Assembly (NCBI RefSeq): GCF_005239135.1
Contig: NZ_QKNX01000002.1
Location: 248,001-312,000 of the forward strand
Length of the DNA: 64,000 nucleotides
Direction: 5' to 3'
Origin: Natronomonas salsuginis
Lineage (GTDB): Archaea; Halobacteriota; Halobacteria; Halobacteriales; Haloarculaceae
The notes under the pieces were generated by a model. That model saw nothing but the letters and a program-made list of their open reading frames with translations, was not told the DNA's origin and did no database searches. The number at the start of each line of letters is the position of its first letter. Position 1 is the stretch's first letter. This document shows positions 8,640 to 16,664 of the stretch, piece after piece. The position numbers and the translations under genes were made by a program.

Positions 8640-9323
8640 TCACTCGGCCGACCGAGCATCCGCTTCGAACGACGAGCGCTCGATCGTGTCGGCGTCGAAG
8701 CCCTCGACGATCGCCGCGCCCGCCGATGCGCCGATCCGGTCGGCACCTGCTTCGAGCATGGCGAGCGCCGTCTCGAAGTCTCCGATCCCGCCGCTGGCTT
8801 TCACCGGCAGGTACTCCGACATGATCTCGACGTCCTCGACGGTCGCCCCGCCGACCGAGAAGCCGGTCGAGGTCTTCACATACGCCGCGCCGGCATCGGC
8901 CGCGAGTTTGCAGACGGTTCGAAACTCTCCGACGGAGAGCAACGGAGCCTCGACGATGACCTTCACCGGGATCGGGACGGCGGCGACGACGCGGCCGAGT
9001 TCGTCCGCGATTGCCCCGTCGTCGCCGCCGCGAAGCCGGCCGACGTTGACGACCACGTCGATCTCGTCGACCCCGTCCTTCCAGGCGCGTTCGGCCTCGA
9101 ACTCTTTCGCCTCAGGAGCGGCCTGCCCGTGGGGAAACCCACAGACGGTGACGAGCGTGACCGTCGGCGCGTACTCGCTCGCCTCGGAGACGTAACACGG
9201 CGGGACACACGCGTTCATCCCGTACTCGATCGTGGTGTCGAGAACCGAACGAACGTCGTCGAACGTCGTTTCCGGCCCGAGGACGGTGTGGTCGATGCGG
9301 GCGGCGAAGGCGGCGCGGTCCAT
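8640..9323 (-). CDS. deoC: Deoxyribose-phosphate aldolase
   Basis: Cleaves 2-deoxyribose-5-phosphate to acetaldehyde and glyceraldehyde-3-phosphate in nucleoside catabolism. It is a 227-residue class I aldolase barrel. The Schiff-base lysine is Lys150 in [10 protein letters not shown], and the second active-site lysine is Lys175 in [20 protein letters not shown] carries the conserved Asp. The ATG at 9321-9323 was chosen over a longer frame starting at 9377 because the family begins shortly before IDHTVL. A TTTAAATA element at about 9383-9390 lies about 60 bases upstream and could serve deoC or the divergent tfb. Confidence 0.9.
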   Translation of the reverse strand: MDRAAFAARIDHTVLGPETTFDDVRSVLDTTIEYGMNACVPPCYVSEASEYAPTVTLVTVCGFPHGQAAPEAKEFEAERAWKDGVDEIDVVVNVGRLRGGDDGAIADELGRVVAAVPIPVKVIVEAPLLSVGEFRTVCKLAADAGAAYVKTSTGFSVGGATVEDVEIMSEYLPVKASGGIGDFETALAMLEAGADRIGASAGAAIVEGFDADTIERSSFEADARSAE

Positions 9324-9471
9324 ATCGGTTTCACACGGGACGGGCATAAATCGACACCGACTCGCCGAAAACATCAAAGTGTTTAAATACCTTTCCCACG
9401 TTCTCTATGTACTAACATCAGACCGGGTCTTTTCGAGAAGATTCCCCACCTGGTAGCCCCCGCCACGTAGC

Positions 9472-10437
9472 ATGAGCGAACATACACGAACACGAACGAC
9501 CGAGACGGAGACCGAGTCCGAAACCGAGAGAGAAGAGACGAACAGCTGTCCGGAGTGCAGCGGTACGCTCGTCGCCGATTCCGAGCACGGGGAGACGGTA
9601 TGCACGGAGTGCGGCCTGGTGGTCGAAGAGGACTCGATCGACCGTGGCCCGGAGTGGCGCGCCTTCGATAGCGCCGAGAAGGATCAAAAATCCCGCGTGG
9701 GTGCCCCGACGACCAACATGATGCACGACAAGGGGCTCTCCACCAACATCGACTGGCGCGATCAGGACGCCTACGGGAACTCGCTGGGGTCGCGTCAGCG
9801 CCAGAAGATGCAGCGACTCCGCAAGTGGAACGAGCGTTTTCGCACGCGCGACTCCAAAGAGCGCAATCTCAAACAGGCACTCGGCGAGATCGACCGGATG
9901 GCGAGCGCGCTCGGCCTCCCCGAGAACGTCCGCGAAACAGCCAGCGTCATCTACCGCCGCGCGCTCGACGAAAACCTGCTGCCCGGCCGCTCCATCGAGG
10001 GCGTCTCCACCGCCTCCGTGTACGCCGCCGCCCGGCAGGCCGGCGTCCCGCGCAGCCTCGACGAGGTCGCCGGCGTTTCGCGGGTCGAAAAGAGCGAGAT
10101 CGCCCGCACCTACCGCTACGTCGTCCGCGAACTCGGCCTGGAAGTCGCGCCCGCCGATCCCGAGAGCTACGTCCCGCGCTTTGCGAGCGAACTCAGCCTC
10201 TCAGAGGAGGCCGAAAACCGCGCGCGAAAGCTGCTTAGTAACGCCAAAGAGCAAGGCGTTCACTCGGGGAAGTCGCCGGTCGGGCTGGCGGCGGCGGCCG
10301 TCTACGCCGCCTCGCTGCTCACCAACGAGAAGACGACGCAGGCGGCGGTCTCGGAGGTCGCCGACATCTCCGAAGTCACCATCCGAAACCGCTACCACGA
10401 ACTCCTCGAAGCCGAGCAGGACCTCGCGTTCGCCTGA
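9472..10437 (+). CDS. tfb: Transcription initiation factor TFB
   Basis: The archaeal TFIIB homologue, which binds the TATA-TBP complex and recruits RNA polymerase. The 321-residue protein starts with an acidic, Thr/Glu-rich tail. The zinc ribbon follows (Cys26, Cys29, Cys44, Cys47), then the B-reader/linker (GPEWRAFD) and two cyclin repeats (about 125-215 and 220-310). Haloarchaea usually carry several TFB paralogues, and which one this is cannot be told here. The leader of about 80 bases from the TATA-like element is longer than is usual in this window. Confidence 0.93.
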   Translation: MSEHTRTRTTETETESETEREETNSCPECSGTLVADSEHGETVCTECGLVVEEDSIDRGPEWRAFDSAEKDQKSRVGAPTTNMMHDKGLSTNIDWRDQDAYGNSLGSRQRQKMQRLRKWNERFRTRDSKERNLKQALGEIDRMASALGLPENVRETASVIYRRALDENLLPGRSIEGVSTASVYAAARQAGVPRSLDEVAGVSRVEKSEIARTYRYVVRELGLEVAPADPESYVPRFASELSLSEEAENRARKLLSNAKEQGVHSGKSPVGLAAAAVYAASLLTNEKTTQAAVSEVADISEVTIRNRYHELLEAEQDLAFA

Positions 10438-10495
10438 ACGCGAAACGACTACCCCGAGCGCGTCGTTTTTCACCGTGCCGCTCGTTCGGAGAGCC

Positions 10496-11464
10496 GTGCG
10501 GGAGTTCCCCTTCGAACTCGCGGTGTGTGCCGCCCTCGAAGCCGAGAGCGATGGCATCGTCGCGCGTCAGCTCGGTACGCACTCACGAATCGTCGACGTC
10601 GTCGAGGTGCAGCCGGGACCGGAGTTCGATCGACGGACGGCGATCACCGCGGAGACGATCCCCGGCCTCGCAATCGAGAGCGACGTCGGCGTCGGACGCG
10701 CTCGTCGACCGAAGAACGCCATAGACGCCCATCCGGACCGCGCCTCGACGATCGCCGACCGGGCCGTCGAGATCGGCTTTTTCCAGGAGGAGCGTCGAAA
10801 GAGGCGACGATACGTCCGACAAACGACGGCGTATCCGGAGTGGATCGGTGGCCTTCGCGCGTTCGAGAACAAACCGGACCTCGGTCGTCCCGGCGATCTG
10901 GAACTCCAGCTCCGCAAGGACGTCTCGCTGTCGCTGTTCGACGAAGTCGTGCTCGTCACGGCGTCGTACGTGACCGGGGCACATCTGAATCGAATTCCCG
11001 AACCGGTCGGCGTGTGGCGCTTCGATCCCGACGACGGCACCTTCGAGGTCGTCCGGGAGCCGTGTCGATTGGCCGCGAGCGAGCCCGGAATCGCCGTTAT
11101 TGACGAATCGCCGACGCGAGTCGACGTCGAGCCGGTCGACGCCGAGCGGAAGGCTCGACTCCGAATCCGGGTAGCAGAGCGCGCCTATGGGAAGGGCTGG
11201 CGGCCCCGGAAGCTCCCCGAGTGTGCGAACGCGAACGCCCGCGGCCCCGCGTTCGGTGACGACGACGCGTTGCCGTACTGCGCCTGGAAGGACCGGTTTG
11301 TCGACCCGGCGCGCGAGTGCGGGGCCGAGTGCGACGGCCACGAGGGGGCCGAACCGCCGAACGTCGACATTGCGGCCGAGCGGGAACGACACGGCCCCTG
11401 GGTCGCCGATCCAGCAGGCGTCGCCCGACGGCAGGTCGGACTCGATCAGTTCCGGGACGGGTGA
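10496..11464 (+). CDS. DUF5787-family haloarchaeal protein
   Basis: A protein of about 322 residues, starting with GTG at 10496 (VREFPFELAVCAALE). A second in-frame GTG at 10475 would add seven residues. The start was chosen because the family begins with a short R-E-F-x-F-E-L pattern. The middle contains PGPEFDRRTAITAETIP, and two clusters of cysteines near residues 240-290 (CANANARGP, YCAWKD, CGAECDGHE) suggest a metal site. The character suggests a restriction-like or nucleic-acid-associated fold, but this is inference. Function is unknown. Confidence 0.75.
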   Translation: MREFPFELAVCAALEAESDGIVARQLGTHSRIVDVVEVQPGPEFDRRTAITAETIPGLAIESDVGVGRARRPKNAIDAHPDRASTIADRAVEIGFFQEERRKRRRYVRQTTAYPEWIGGLRAFENKPDLGRPGDLELQLRKDVSLSLFDEVVLVTASYVTGAHLNRIPEPVGVWRFDPDDGTFEVVREPCRLAASEPGIAVIDESPTRVDVEPVDAERKARLRIRVAERAYGKGWRPRKLPECANANARGPAFGDDDALPYCAWKDRFVDPARECGAECDGHEGAEPPNVDIAAERERHGPWVADPAGVARRQVGLDQFRDG

Positions 11465-11523
11465 CGGAGGCGCGTCGGCGACCCCCAGTCTTGATTTACC
11501 CGGCAGACGGACGTACGTCAACG

Positions 11524-12378
11524 ATGGCCAGACGAAGTGTCCTGTTTTCGCCCGGCGACAAGCCCGATCTGATGCGTAAAGCCCCCGAAACTGGTGCCGA
11601 TACGGTCGTGTTCGATCTCGAGGATGCCGTTGCGCCCGGGCAGAAGGCGACGGCGCGAACCGCCGTTTCGGACGTCCTCACGGATCGGTCCTTCGATCCC
11701 GACTGCGAGGTGTGTGTCCGGGTCAATCCCGATCTCGGGGCTGCTGTTCGCGACATTGAAGCGATCACCGACGGCGATCCGCGGCTCGATTCGGTGATGG
11801 CACCGAAGGTGGAGTCGGCGGACGACGTGGCGCGGATCGGCGAACTCCTTCGGGAGTGCGGCAACGAGCTCCCGATCATCGCGATCTGTGAATCCGCTTC
11901 TGGAGTGCTCGCTGCCGAAGCGATCGCGGCAGCAGATCGCGTAGACGCCGTACTGTTCGGCGCGGAGGACCTATCCGCGGATGTCGGCGCGACCCGAACT
12001 GAGACGGGCGAGGAGATTGCCTACGCGCGCGAACACGTCGTATTGGCCGCCGCCGCGGCCGACGTTGACGCGATCGACACGCTCGTCACCGACATCGGCG
12101 CGACCGACCGACTGGCCGAGGAGACCGCGGTCGCCCGACAACTCGGCTACGACGGCAAGATCGCGATCCATCCGTCGCAAGTCGAGGTGATAAACGAGAC
12201 GTTCACGCCGGATCCCGAGGACGTCGAGTGGGCAAATCGGGTGCTCGACGCCGCCGAGGCGGCCGAAGCCGAGGGCCGGGGGGTGTTCCGCGTCGACGAC
12301 GAGATGATCGATGCACCGCTGATCGAACGCGCTGAAGCGATCCTCGATCGACACCGAGCAGCCCGGAAGACGCAGTGA
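11524..12378 (+). CDS. HpcH/HpaI or CitE-like CoA-ester lyase
   Basis: A 284-residue TIM-barrel lyase of the citrate-lyase beta-subunit/malyl-CoA lyase family. RSVLFSPGDKPD is the N-terminal signature, FDLEDAVAP holds the metal-binding acidic residues, and MAPKVES and ICESASG follow. FGAEDLSADVG and DGKIAIHPSQ complete the active-site set of CitE-like enzymes. No CitD/CitF partners are nearby, so a stand-alone C-C lyase or thioesterase acting on a beta-methylmalyl-, malyl- or citramalyl-CoA-like substrate is more likely than citrate lyase. Confidence 0.82.
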   Translation: MARRSVLFSPGDKPDLMRKAPETGADTVVFDLEDAVAPGQKATARTAVSDVLTDRSFDPDCEVCVRVNPDLGAAVRDIEAITDGDPRLDSVMAPKVESADDVARIGELLRECGNELPIIAICESASGVLAAEAIAAADRVDAVLFGAEDLSADVGATRTETGEEIAYAREHVVLAAAAADVDAIDTLVTDIGATDRLAEETAVARQLGYDGKIAIHPSQVEVINETFTPDPEDVEWANRVLDAAEAAEAEGRGVFRVDDEMIDAPLIERAEAILDRHRAARKTQ

Positions 12379-12395
12379 GGAAAGCCAGGTCGTGT

Positions 12396-12530
12396 CTAGA
12401 TCGAAACGAGCAAGTCGCTCAGAACGATCAAGAGCAGCCCCGCGAGGACGACGGCACCCAAAAAGAACGCCGCGATTCGGAGCAATCGATTCCACATCTC
12501 TGCGTCGTTGACGTCGGTTTGTGGATCCAT
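12396..12530 (-). CDS. Small single-pass membrane protein (44 residues)
   Basis: ATG at 12528-12530 opens a 44-residue frame ending in TAG. An acidic head of about 14 residues (DPQTDVNDAEMW) leads into one hydrophobic segment (AAFFLGAVVLAGLLLIVL) and a short tail ending LVSI. The codons are GC-rich in third positions like real genes here, and the frame fills an otherwise empty gap between the CitE-like gene and gdhB. It resembles the many tiny one-TM haloarchaeal proteins of unknown function. It could modulate a membrane partner, but none is identified. Confidence 0.55.
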   Translation of the reverse strand: MDPQTDVNDAEMWNRLLRIAAFFLGAVVLAGLLLIVLSDLLVSI

Positions 12531-12668
12531 GTGTGACGTGTACGAACACACAGCATCGATTAAGCTTTCGGGTTGTGTTCCGGCGTGTGGGCCGCCGAAA
12601 TCGTCACTGACCGGACTCGTTCGGAGAGGGTCGTCACGCTTAAGCGACGGCTAGACGACGATTTCGAT

Positions 12669-13928
12669 ATGCCCGAGGATGCCAACCCGTTCGAGAGTTT
12701 ACAGGAACAGATCGACGACGCAGCTGCTCACATGGGCGTCGACGACGACGTCCTCGAACGACTGAAAAATCCCGAGCGAATACTGGAGACGAATCTCTCG
12801 GTCGAACTCGATGACGGATCCGTCGGAGTATTTCGCGCCTACCGGTCGCAGTTCAACGGCGATCGCGGTCCGTATAAGGGCGGCATTCGCTACCATCCGA
12901 ACGTCTCGCGCGACGAGGTGAAAGCGCTCTCGGGATGGATGGTGTACAAGTGTGCCACGGTTGACATTCCCTACGGCGGTGGAAAGGGCGGCATCGTTAT
13001 CGACCCACGCGAGTACTCCGAAGCGGAGTTGGAGCGGATCACTCGCGCGTTCGCGACCGAGCTTCGACCCATGATCGGCGAGGATCGCGACATTCCCGCG
13101 CCGGACGTGAACACCGGTCAACGGGAAATGAACTGGATTAAGGACACGTACGAGACGCTCGAAAACACGACGGCACCGGGCGTCATCACCGGGAAGGCGA
13201 TCGACTCGGGCGGGTCGCTCGGTCGAGTCGAAGCGACCGGCCGCTCGACGATGCTCACCGCTCGCGAGGCGTTCGAGTACCTCGGCAAAGACCTCTCGAG
13301 CGCGACGGTCGCTGTTCAGGGCTACGGTAACGCCGGCAGCATCGCGGCGAAGCTGCTGCAGGACGACCACGACGCGACCATCGTCGCTGTTTCTGACTCC
13401 TCCGGCGGGATCTACAACCCCGATGGGGTCGACGCCCACGACGTGAAGGCGTTCAAAAACGAGACCGGCTCGGTGACGGGCTACGGGGGCGCGACGGAGG
13501 AGTTGACCAACGAGGAACTGCTGACTCTCGACGTCGACCTGCTCGTCCCGGCGGCGCTGGAAAACGCCATCGATAGGGACCTGGCAGCCGAGGTCAAAGC
13601 CGACGTGATCGCCGAGGCGGCGAACGGCCCGCTAACGCCCGATGCCGACGACGTGCTCACCGGAGCGGACGTGATCGTCATTCCGGACATTCTGGCGAAC
13701 GCTGGCGGTGTGACGGTTTCGTACTTCGAGTGGGTGCAGAACCGACAGCGATTCTACTGGGCCGAATCGCGCGTCAACGAGGAGCTCGAACGACATATTG
13801 TCGGCGCGTTCGACGATCTCGTCGAGTGCTACGAGGAGCTCGGTCTCCCGAACTTCCGGACAGCCGCGTACGTAGTCGCGCTCCGCCGGGTGCTCTCGGC
13901 CTCCGAAGAAGCGGGGCGGTGGCCGTAG
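12669..13928 (+). CDS. gdhB: Glutamate dehydrogenase (Glu/Leu/Phe/Val family)
   Basis: Interconverts 2-oxoglutarate plus ammonia and glutamate with NAD(P). The 419-residue hexameric-type enzyme has the substrate-binding segment YKGGIRYHP (about residues 75-83), the catalytic-lysine motif PYGGGKGGI, and PAPDVNT. The Rossmann fingerprint [10 protein letters not shown] comes after residue 210. The ATG at 12669 was preferred over a longer upstream frame because the family begins with an acidic N-P-F-E-S-L-Q-E-Q segment. Other haloarchaeal copies exist in this family, so the paralogue letter is tentative. Confidence 0.9.
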   Translation: MPEDANPFESLQEQIDDAAAHMGVDDDVLERLKNPERILETNLSVELDDGSVGVFRAYRSQFNGDRGPYKGGIRYHPNVSRDEVKALSGWMVYKCATVDIPYGGGKGGIVIDPREYSEAELERITRAFATELRPMIGEDRDIPAPDVNTGQREMNWIKDTYETLENTTAPGVITGKAIDSGGSLGRVEATGRSTMLTAREAFEYLGKDLSSATVAVQGYGNAGSIAAKLLQDDHDATIVAVSDSSGGIYNPDGVDAHDVKAFKNETGSVTGYGGATEELTNEELLTLDVDLLVPAALENAIDRDLAAEVKADVIAEAANGPLTPDADDVLTGADVIVIPDILANAGGVTVSYFEWVQNRQRFYWAESRVNEELERHIVGAFDDLVECYEELGLPNFRTAAYVVALRRVLSASEEAGRWP

Positions 13929-14028
13929 AACGGGACGCCATGTTCACTCGCGTCGGGAATCGCCGTCATTGCTCACTCACCGATCGCGGAGACGAAACTG
14001 CAAAGACCGAGCCGTCGGAGAGTTCGGT

Positions 14029-15000
14029 ATGAAAGCGACCGCGAAGGCCCATCCGATCCAGGGGCTCGTCAAGTATCACGGGATGCGAAACGAGGAGCTT
14101 CGACTCCCGTATCACGATTCGATCTCCGTCTGTACCGCGCCGAGTCACACGAAGACGACCGCCGAATTCGACCCGGATCTGTCGGTAGACCGGTATGTCG
14201 TCGACGGCGAGGAAGTCGAGGGGCGGGGCGCGGAGCGGATCGAAAACGTCGTCGACCACGTTCGGGACCTCGCGGGGATTGATCACCGGGTCCGGTTCAG
14301 ATCGGAGAACGACTTCCCGACGAACATCGGGTTCGGCTCCTCTTCGTCTGGGTTCGCCGCCGCGGCCGTCGCCGTCGTCGGCGCGGCGGGGCTCGACCTG
14401 ACGCTCCCGGAGATCTCGGCGATCGCTCGCCGCGGATCGTCGTCGGCCGCCCGGGCGGTCACGGGCGCGTTCTCACACCTCCGGACGGGACTCGACGACG
14501 TGGACTGTCGTTCCGAACGCATCGAGACGGGGCTCGAAGCCGACCTCCGAATCGTCGCCGCGGAGATCCCGGCGTTCAAACACACCGAGGAAGCGCACAA
14601 AGAGGCCGCCGAGAGCCACATGTTCGAGGCGCGGATGGCGCACATCCACGAGCAGATCGCCACGATGCGTAACGCTCTCCGCGAGGAGGATTTCGACCGG
14701 GCGTTCGAACTCGCCGAGCACGATTCGCTGTCGCTGGCGGCGACGACGATGACGGGACCCGCCGGGTGGGTCTACTGGAAGCCGGAGACACTCTCGGTGT
14801 TCGAGACCGTTCGAACGCTCCGCGATGAGGGCGTTCCGGTGTACTTTTCCACGGACACGGGCGCGTCGGTGTACGTCAACACGACCGCGGCACACGTCGA
14901 TCGCGTCGAAGCCGAGATTGCAGACCTCGGTATCGGAACGCGCGTCTGGGAGGTCGGCGGCCCCGCGGAGATTCTCGACGAGGACGACGCGCTGTTTTGA
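14029..15000 (+). CDS. mvaD: Phosphomevalonate/diphosphomevalonate decarboxylase
   Basis: A GHMP-superfamily decarboxylase of the mevalonate pathway, 323 residues. It opens with KATAKAHPIQGLVKYHGM, carries the phosphate loop FGSSSSGFAAAA (about residues 104-115), and ends with STDTGASVYV and the catalytic-Asp region. Established work on haloarchaea shows that their MvaD-like enzymes act on mevalonate 5-phosphate and feed isopentenyl phosphate kinase; I infer the same here. The ATG at 14029 was chosen over the longer frame at 13969 because the family begins M-K-A-T-A. Downstream products feed the retinal pathway encoded further right. Confidence 0.85.
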   Translation: MKATAKAHPIQGLVKYHGMRNEELRLPYHDSISVCTAPSHTKTTAEFDPDLSVDRYVVDGEEVEGRGAERIENVVDHVRDLAGIDHRVRFRSENDFPTNIGFGSSSSGFAAAAVAVVGAAGLDLTLPEISAIARRGSSSAARAVTGAFSHLRTGLDDVDCRSERIETGLEADLRIVAAEIPAFKHTEEAHKEAAESHMFEARMAHIHEQIATMRNALREEDFDRAFELAEHDSLSLAATTMTGPAGWVYWKPETLSVFETVRTLRDEGVPVYFSTDTGASVYVNTTAAHVDRVEAEIADLGIGTRVWEVGGPAEILDEDDALF

Positions 15001-15074
15001 GCCGGTGGACGGTTCAGCAGCCAAACGTCTGACGCGGCGATACGCCTACATACCCGGGACTGGTGGTTTCATTC

Positions 15075-15809
15075 GTGAGCGAGTACTACGTCGGCGGTGT
15101 CGCCCGCGAGAGCGGCTGGCTCGCGGTCGCCTACACAGCGGACGGCTTTGATCACGCGGCCGTCTTCGATAGCGTCGGCGAGCTGTGGAGCCGATACGAG
15201 GAGTCGGCCGAGCGCATCGCGATCGACGTGTCGATCGGTCTGGAATCGTCCGACGCCGTTCGGCCGAACGAACGGCTTGCCCGCCGGTTGTTGGGCGATC
15301 GAGTCGACGATATCATCTCGACGCCGGTTCGCGAAGCCGCCCGCAAACACCGCTATCGGACGGCGTCACGGGTTCACGAGCGAAAGACCGGCCAAGAGCT
15401 CTCGCGACGCGCCTTCGAGACGACCCCGTTCGTCGCGGCCGTCGACGAGTTCCTCGCGGCGATCGACGACGCGCGACCGATCTTCGTCGAAGCGCACCCG
15501 GAGCTGTGTTATCTCGCCTTCGAGGGGGCCCCGATGGCGGAGCCAGCAGCCTACGCGGCCGGCTACGCCGAGCGCATGCGGACGCTCGCCGCGTTCGACC
15601 GAGACGCGCCGCCGACGGTACAAGCGGTCGCAGAATCGACCGAGGGCCGCCGGATACCGATCCCGGCCATCGTCGACGCCGTCGCGTTGGGACTGACCGT
15701 CCGTCCCGGTCCGGGAGCGTTGCGGTCGCTTCCGGAGGAACCGCCGACCGACGAGCGCGGATTGCCGATGGCGTACCACTATCGAGCCGAGACGGGACTA
15801 CCAGAGTGA
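15075..15809 (+). CDS. DUF429 domain protein
   Basis: A protein of about 244 residues with the RNase H-like DUF429 pattern. SEYYVGGVARESGWLAVAY forms the first strands, IAIDVSIGLES holds the conserved acidic strand, and FVEAHPELCYLAFEG gives the central E-x-H-P-E signature. The start is taken at GTG 15075 (VSEYYV), in line with the family; an in-frame GTG 12 bases earlier is possible. The family is predicted to be nuclease-like, but no activity is established. It follows mvaD by about 70 bases on the same strand. Confidence 0.78.
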   Translation: MSEYYVGGVARESGWLAVAYTADGFDHAAVFDSVGELWSRYEESAERIAIDVSIGLESSDAVRPNERLARRLLGDRVDDIISTPVREAARKHRYRTASRVHERKTGQELSRRAFETTPFVAAVDEFLAAIDDARPIFVEAHPELCYLAFEGAPMAEPAAYAAGYAERMRTLAAFDRDAPPTVQAVAESTEGRRIPIPAIVDAVALGLTVRPGPGALRSLPEEPPTDERGLPMAYHYRAETGLPE

Positions 15810-15856
15810 CCAACATAACGGTGTACAACCGCCATTGAGAAACACGGTCGTCAGTC

Positions 15857-16096
15857 TCAGAACGTGTAGTCGTCCCCGTCGTCGGTTCGAGCGGCCGGGT
15901 CCTGCTGGTCGTCGGTCATCTGCGTGAACAGATCCTGCTCCGGTTCGGTCGTCGTCTCGGCTGGCGCGTACGCCGAGACACCCATCGAGAGGAGTTCCTC
16001 GACGGCCTGTTCACGGTTCAGAAACTCGCCCTGGTTGACGAGACGGGATATCTCGCTGTCGATTCGGTCCGGTAACGACACTTCGACTTCTGGCAT
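15857..16096 (-). CDS. Ribbon-helix-helix protein (DUF7120-like)
   Basis: A 79-residue protein whose first 45 residues fit a CopG/RHH DNA-binding fold. A strand (VEVSLPDRI) is followed by two helices, the second containing LNREQAVEELLSMGV. The remainder is an acidic, Gln/Asp-rich tail. The ATG at 16094-16096 was chosen because upstream sequence in the longer frame does not resemble a protein. Probably a dimeric transcriptional regulator; its target is unknown. It points away from bat and is separated from it by about 570 bases of non-coding DNA. Confidence 0.72.
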   Translation of the reverse strand: MPEVEVSLPDRIDSEISRLVNQGEFLNREQAVEELLSMGVSAYAPAETTTEPEQDLFTQMTDDQQDPAARTDDGDDYTF

Positions 16097-16621
16097 GCCC
16101 GACGCTTCGCGGGTCAGCAATGTAAGCCCTCGGTTCACCGCAACGACGGGTGCGAGTGGACGGTTGACATCCTCCTCGCAGTAAACATCGAGGTTTCCCA
16201 CGGTACTGCACCGCTGAGTTGGGATATTTGCTGGCTAATGACCCGTCGGTATGACGGGGCGATGGCGGGACCACACCGCCGTTACTCCTCTCCCGGCAGG
16301 GGACTCGGAGGTATCTTGACCGAGACACCACAGCGGTTCGAGAGGGTGTCTCGAACGTGCTGGTTCTCGGAGTCCCGATATTGCGCATTTAGGCTGGCGA
16401 CGAATCGCGTCGGTGTGCTTCACACTACGGAGTGACGTTACGGGGCGCTCGTGGTGTACCTGCTGTATCGGATCCTGCGTGCCGTCGAGTTGATCGCCGC
16501 GAAGTTGTGAGTGATCGACGTGCGAATCGCGTCAATCGACCGGTCGAGATTCTCCTCACCGTCCGACTGTGATAAACGCGATCACCAACCGAGGTGGTAC
16601 TCGACGGCGAGGGTGACTCAC
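16097..16621. other. Gene-free interval upstream of bat
   Basis: About 525 bases between the RHH gene and the bat promoter. Short frames on both strands (for example 65 residues at 16238) are Arg/Ser/Cys-rich, lack the acidic character of real haloarchaeal proteins and match nothing I recognise. No tRNA, hairpin terminator or repeat is clear. It may hold regulatory DNA or a decayed gene. Confidence 0.5.
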
Positions 16622-16631
16622 GTTTATATGT
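16622..16631 (+). promoter_or_regulatory. TATA element of bat
   Basis: GTTTATATG at 16622-16630, preceded by CAC as a BRE-like context, lies about 38 bases before the bat ATG. A start site about 25 bases downstream would give a leader of roughly 10-15 bases. Confidence 0.55.
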
Positions 16632-16645
16632 TCGGGGGGCGCTAC

Positions 16646-16660
16646 CCAAACTAGTGAGGT
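16646..16660 (-). promoter_or_regulatory. Bat-type activator site in the bat leader
   Basis: Read on the minus strand this is ACCTCACTAGTTTGG. It agrees with the published Halobacterium Bat/bop upstream activator consensus ACCcnactagTTnGG at every position except the lower-case fourth base. The core ACTAGT is palindromic, so orientation is weakly defined. It lies between the bat TATA element and the bat ATG, overlapping the likely transcription start, a place better suited to autoregulation than to activation. Confidence 0.55.
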
Positions 16661-16664
16661 ATTC

